From Blattamonas nauphoetae (taxonomy: Eukaryota; Preaxostyla; Oxymonadida), in contig JARBJD010000026.1 of the NCBI GenBank assembly GCA_033064195.1, forward strand, positions 124,001-188,000: a stretch of DNA of 64,000 bases, read 5' to 3'. The notes under the pieces were generated by a model, which ran no database searches, was not told the DNA's origin, and saw only the letters and a list, made by a program, of their open reading frames with translations. Each line of letters begins with the position of its first letter. Position 1 is the first letter of the stretch. Shown piece by piece: positions 61,301 through 64,000 of this stretch. Position numbers and translations under genes: made by a program.

Positions 61301-64000
61301 CCAACTGAAATCGCTCCAGATCCAGATATCGTTAGTGTCTTCATTCCATCCGATTCAATCAGCATGTCCTTCGATTCAGTCGAAAGAAGAGATGTCAGCG
61401 ACGCTTCTGATTTCACAATCACACTTCCCTTCTTCGACCAATCCGATCCTCCTTTCTCGTATCCATCCAACAAACTCAAGCATGGAAGGAACGCGTGCCC
61501 ACACAGAGAATGATTCAGATCCGAGCTAAGCGTACTGTCAACACAAACATCTGTCTTCTCACAATGCATAATGAACAGAACTGACCCGATCTCTTTCAAT
61601 TCTTCATTTTCGTCCACTTCCCCAAACTCAACCATCTCACGTTCAATCTTCGAGAACATTTTCTTGTCACTTGGTGTCAATGCGAACAGTGATCCATCGT
61701 TCAGCGACGACAGAGTCGGCTGCACTTGCCCATCACTCATCTTCAGGAAAACTCCCTTTCCCATCCCATCCGCTGAGCACAATGTCGAGTCTGATGACAA
61801 ACCAAACGAAGTCGACCAGAACGACAAGCAATTCGAGTCGGTGCTCTTCCAAATGTCAACAAAAAGCCCTCCACCTCTCAACCCACTCCGACAACTCAAA
61901 AAGCACGTCCGAGACACACTCAGCTTCGCTGTTCCTATCAACTCCGCTCGAATCACTCCACCATCCCCTTCTGAAGAACACGACACAAATGACGTGTCTG
62001 TGGAGTCTGATCCAATCACAAGCGATGATCCATCTCCAATCCATGAACACATCGCTGATCCAACTTCAGATTCAGCGTTTCCGGTGCACATAACTTCATT
62101 CAGATTCACTCCTTTCCACAACACAAGTCCTCCCGTCTGCCGCAACAGCGATTCTCCACGAATCTCAATCCCAGATTCCGATGAAATCTCTGTGCAATCA
62201 AGTGATACTGATCCACTCGACACCGAAATTAACGGCGAGGTGCGATGTGAAGCAGAAGGATCAACTGCAATCGAGACGGTCGAGTCAAACTCCAGCACTC
62301 CCAATTCATTGACAGCGAATGGTGTGATCTGTGACGATTCGATCACAATATTGATTGACGAGAAGCGAAGAATCCCACTTGCGATTGAGATAGCACTCGC
62401 TGATCCAACACGCAGTGTCTTAACTGCATCCGATGCCGATTTCAGTTCAATATCAGATGAGATCGTGACGGGTGTGTCGTCCATCACAAATTCAGTGTCC
62501 AACAAAACTTCTCGGGTTGTCTTCACATTCGCAATTGATTCGGTCAGTGTCAGGCAAGGAAGAATGACTTTCCCACATTTCGTGTTTGACGTTCCAGAAC
62601 TGTGAAGATGAACTCCTCCATCCGATGCCGAGTGAGCGAACACAACAAACAGAATCGATCCCTCCCAACGAGATCCCTCAACTCCATACACCAGTCCAAA
62701 CAGAGTGTCAGCAGCGTCTTTCGTCGCTGGAGGGCTGGCGGTCGAGATCCCAAACGCAGACAGAGTGATCGAGTCCAACGACGACGAAAGAGTCGGATGA
62801 GACACGAAGAGAGCACTACCACGTCCCGCTGTGTTCCCCACAAATGTCGAGTTCGTCACTTCAAGTCCACCACCCGAACCAAACTCACACTTCCCCCATC
62901 CGCCATCCCCACTCGTCACACATCGCCCAAAAGTGCTGTGCTCGATCTTCACAACACTCGTCGATCCGCCTTCCACTCGCAAGAAGCACCCTCCCAATCC
63001 AGCATCGCCTGTCTGCGTGATTGTGTCTGTCGTCACATGCGACACAACCACGTCCGAGTCTCCAGACACACAAACCACACTTCGCGTCACGAATGACACT
63101 GCTGGGATTGTGGTGTTTGTCAGCGACAGTGACGCACTCGACACAACAAACAGATCCACACTCGTCGGTTCTGTCGAGACGGTGAGGGTCGTCAGGCTGA
63201 TCGACGCCTTCGCCCCACTCGACACGGAGCACACACCCGCTGTCGGACAATCCTTCAGATTCAGACAGAACACAATCTCCAGTTCTGCTCCCTTTGTGAC
63301 CAAGAAAGCTGCGGAGGACTTGAATCCTCGCTGAATCGTCACCAAGTTTTTCTCAGGTGTGGATTTCCACCGAACCTGTACGGGTTGGCCAGGTGACTTT
63401 GTCTCGTCCTCTGTTCCTGTCATTGTGCACTGTGAACCGCTGAATAGATAAGCAGCTGTTGGGGTCAGTTGTGTATTTTGAGAGACAGTGAAGTGGGCAA
63501 ATTGTGCACTTGTGTCCTCAGACGCGAATGTCGTGCCTGTGAAAGTGTTGGAGTAGAGGTCAATGTTGGAATCAGCGTCATGACTTAAATACACGACCCT
63601 TCCTAAGCTCCCGATTTGATTGTCGATGTGAATGTTTGAGTGGAAGGTGAATGAGATTGCTTGGGTCGAGGTGATCGTTCCGTCCAGTGTCACAGTTGCT
63701 TGATTAGCGCCCATCCTGCTGACACACCCTTCGATTCGAAGATTGGCGAATGTTTGCAATTGTGCCTTGACGCTGTGATTATTTCGATGGAAGGCGCTCC
63801 CACCTTCTCCTGAGCATCCAGTGAAATTGGAAGATGTAATCTGGCAGAGATCCGATGCCTGATTGATCACAAGCCCTCCTCCATATCGTACAGCCACGCA
63901 ATCTTCGAATAAAGTCCCTGTGATGGTGGACCTCGTTGAGAACCCATTTCTAATCCCACCTCCGTCTTGTAGCGCGATGCAGCGTACAATTCGGCAGGTC
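55358..64000 (-). CDS. Giant receptor-like surface protein: beta-helix ectodomain, membrane span, kinase-like tail (5' end beyond the window; one frameshift)
   Basis: One gene is split in two frames (63897-59584 and 59692-55358) by a missing base at about 59595. The first frame stays open to 64000 without a start, so the gene is 5'-partial: at least 2870 codons. The ectodomain is made of short beta-strand repeats with Ser/Thr/Gly/Asn turns (GGGLVINQASDL, SCSSEGDGGVIRAEL), which suggests a right-handed beta-helix. A 360-residue unit is repeated about three times (59125-62304). Near the C-terminus comes the family module (MCEWSTGMISL, GGDGSESGSMWIS), then a membrane span GPLLGGLIVCGILLIVIVVV (about 56385-56450) and CRRRKEKK. 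The tail has a kinase C-lobe (VRWQAPE, VFRLGLVLWEIETG, LAVKAKDRPSLEDV), but the HRD and DFG catalytic motifs are not seen (SSHWVLLSGERLSVKMKDD there), so it is probably a pseudokinase. Confidence 0.8.
59125..62304. repeat. Tandem repeat, about 2.9 units of 1080 bp
   Basis: ACACAGAGAATGATTCAGAT recurs at 59342, 60421 and 61501 (spacing 1079 and 1080). Long stretches such as 59641-59820, 60721-60900 and 61801-61980 appear identical base for base. The unit is 360 codons, so each addition keeps the frame. The only spacing difference is the missing base in the copy at about 59595. Just a handful of substitutions separate units, so duplication or gene conversion is recent. Confidence 0.95.

Noticed and set aside
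59567-62605. Repeated plus-strand frames of 288-344 codons
   Set aside because: They repeat only because the 1080-bp unit of the minus-strand gene repeats; they lack an independent signature.

Overview
The window looks like nuclear DNA of a single-celled eukaryote with a gene-rich but heavily transposon-loaded genome. The genes read with the standard code. The few introns I can recognise are tiny (27-37 nt, possibly one of 51 nt). Host genes are mainly very long extracellular repeat proteins ending in a membrane span and a kinase-like tail. A Polinton, many pogo-like transposons and a large family of these surface proteins would fit a metamonad (an oxymonad such as Blattamonas is my best guess), but no rRNA or other phylogenetic marker is present, so this is inference.

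Layout. (1) 1-2190: decayed coding relics and repeat fragments. (2) 2190-20842: a Polinton/Maverick, a virus-like element with about 490-bp terminal inverted repeats, protein-primed-type DNA polymerase B, integrase, packaging ATPase, two capsid-protein paralogues, small capsid-associated candidates and a tail-fibre-like protein with an S74-type chaperone domain. It is a fossil with several breaks. A MITE sits inside it and a pogo-like transposon sits inside its right terminal repeat. (3) 20843-25410: part of a second Polinton (capsid gene), split by a 3.36-kb element with 480-bp inverted repeats and a 9-bp target duplication that carries a captured piece of a host surface-protein gene. (4) 25500-33900: a graveyard of pogo, hAT, pogo again, a DIRS-like retroelement, a PIF/Harbinger-like piece and a surface-protein scrap. 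(5) 34000-38812: short minus-strand ORFs, a foldback element, an intact-looking pogo-like transposon (35154-37178) and another MITE. (6) 40480-49170: decayed copies of the surface protein family and of two unnamed dispersed coding families. (7) 49644-64000: the functional-looking host region, with a TAF1-like transcription factor gene (+), an unidentified conserved-looking gene (-), and an over 8.6-kb surface receptor-like gene (-) that runs off the window end and contains about three near-identical 1080-bp tandem repeats and one 1-nt frameshift.

How it fits together. Three unrelated-looking copies of pogo-like transposases share a phase-0 micro-intron at the same place. MITEs in the window carry the ends of the same pogo families and are probably moved by them. 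The capture element took its cargo from the same surface-protein family whose relics and large gene fill the right third, so gene family expansion and transposon traffic appear linked here. For virus-like and retro-elements I give only family, span, parts and general state.
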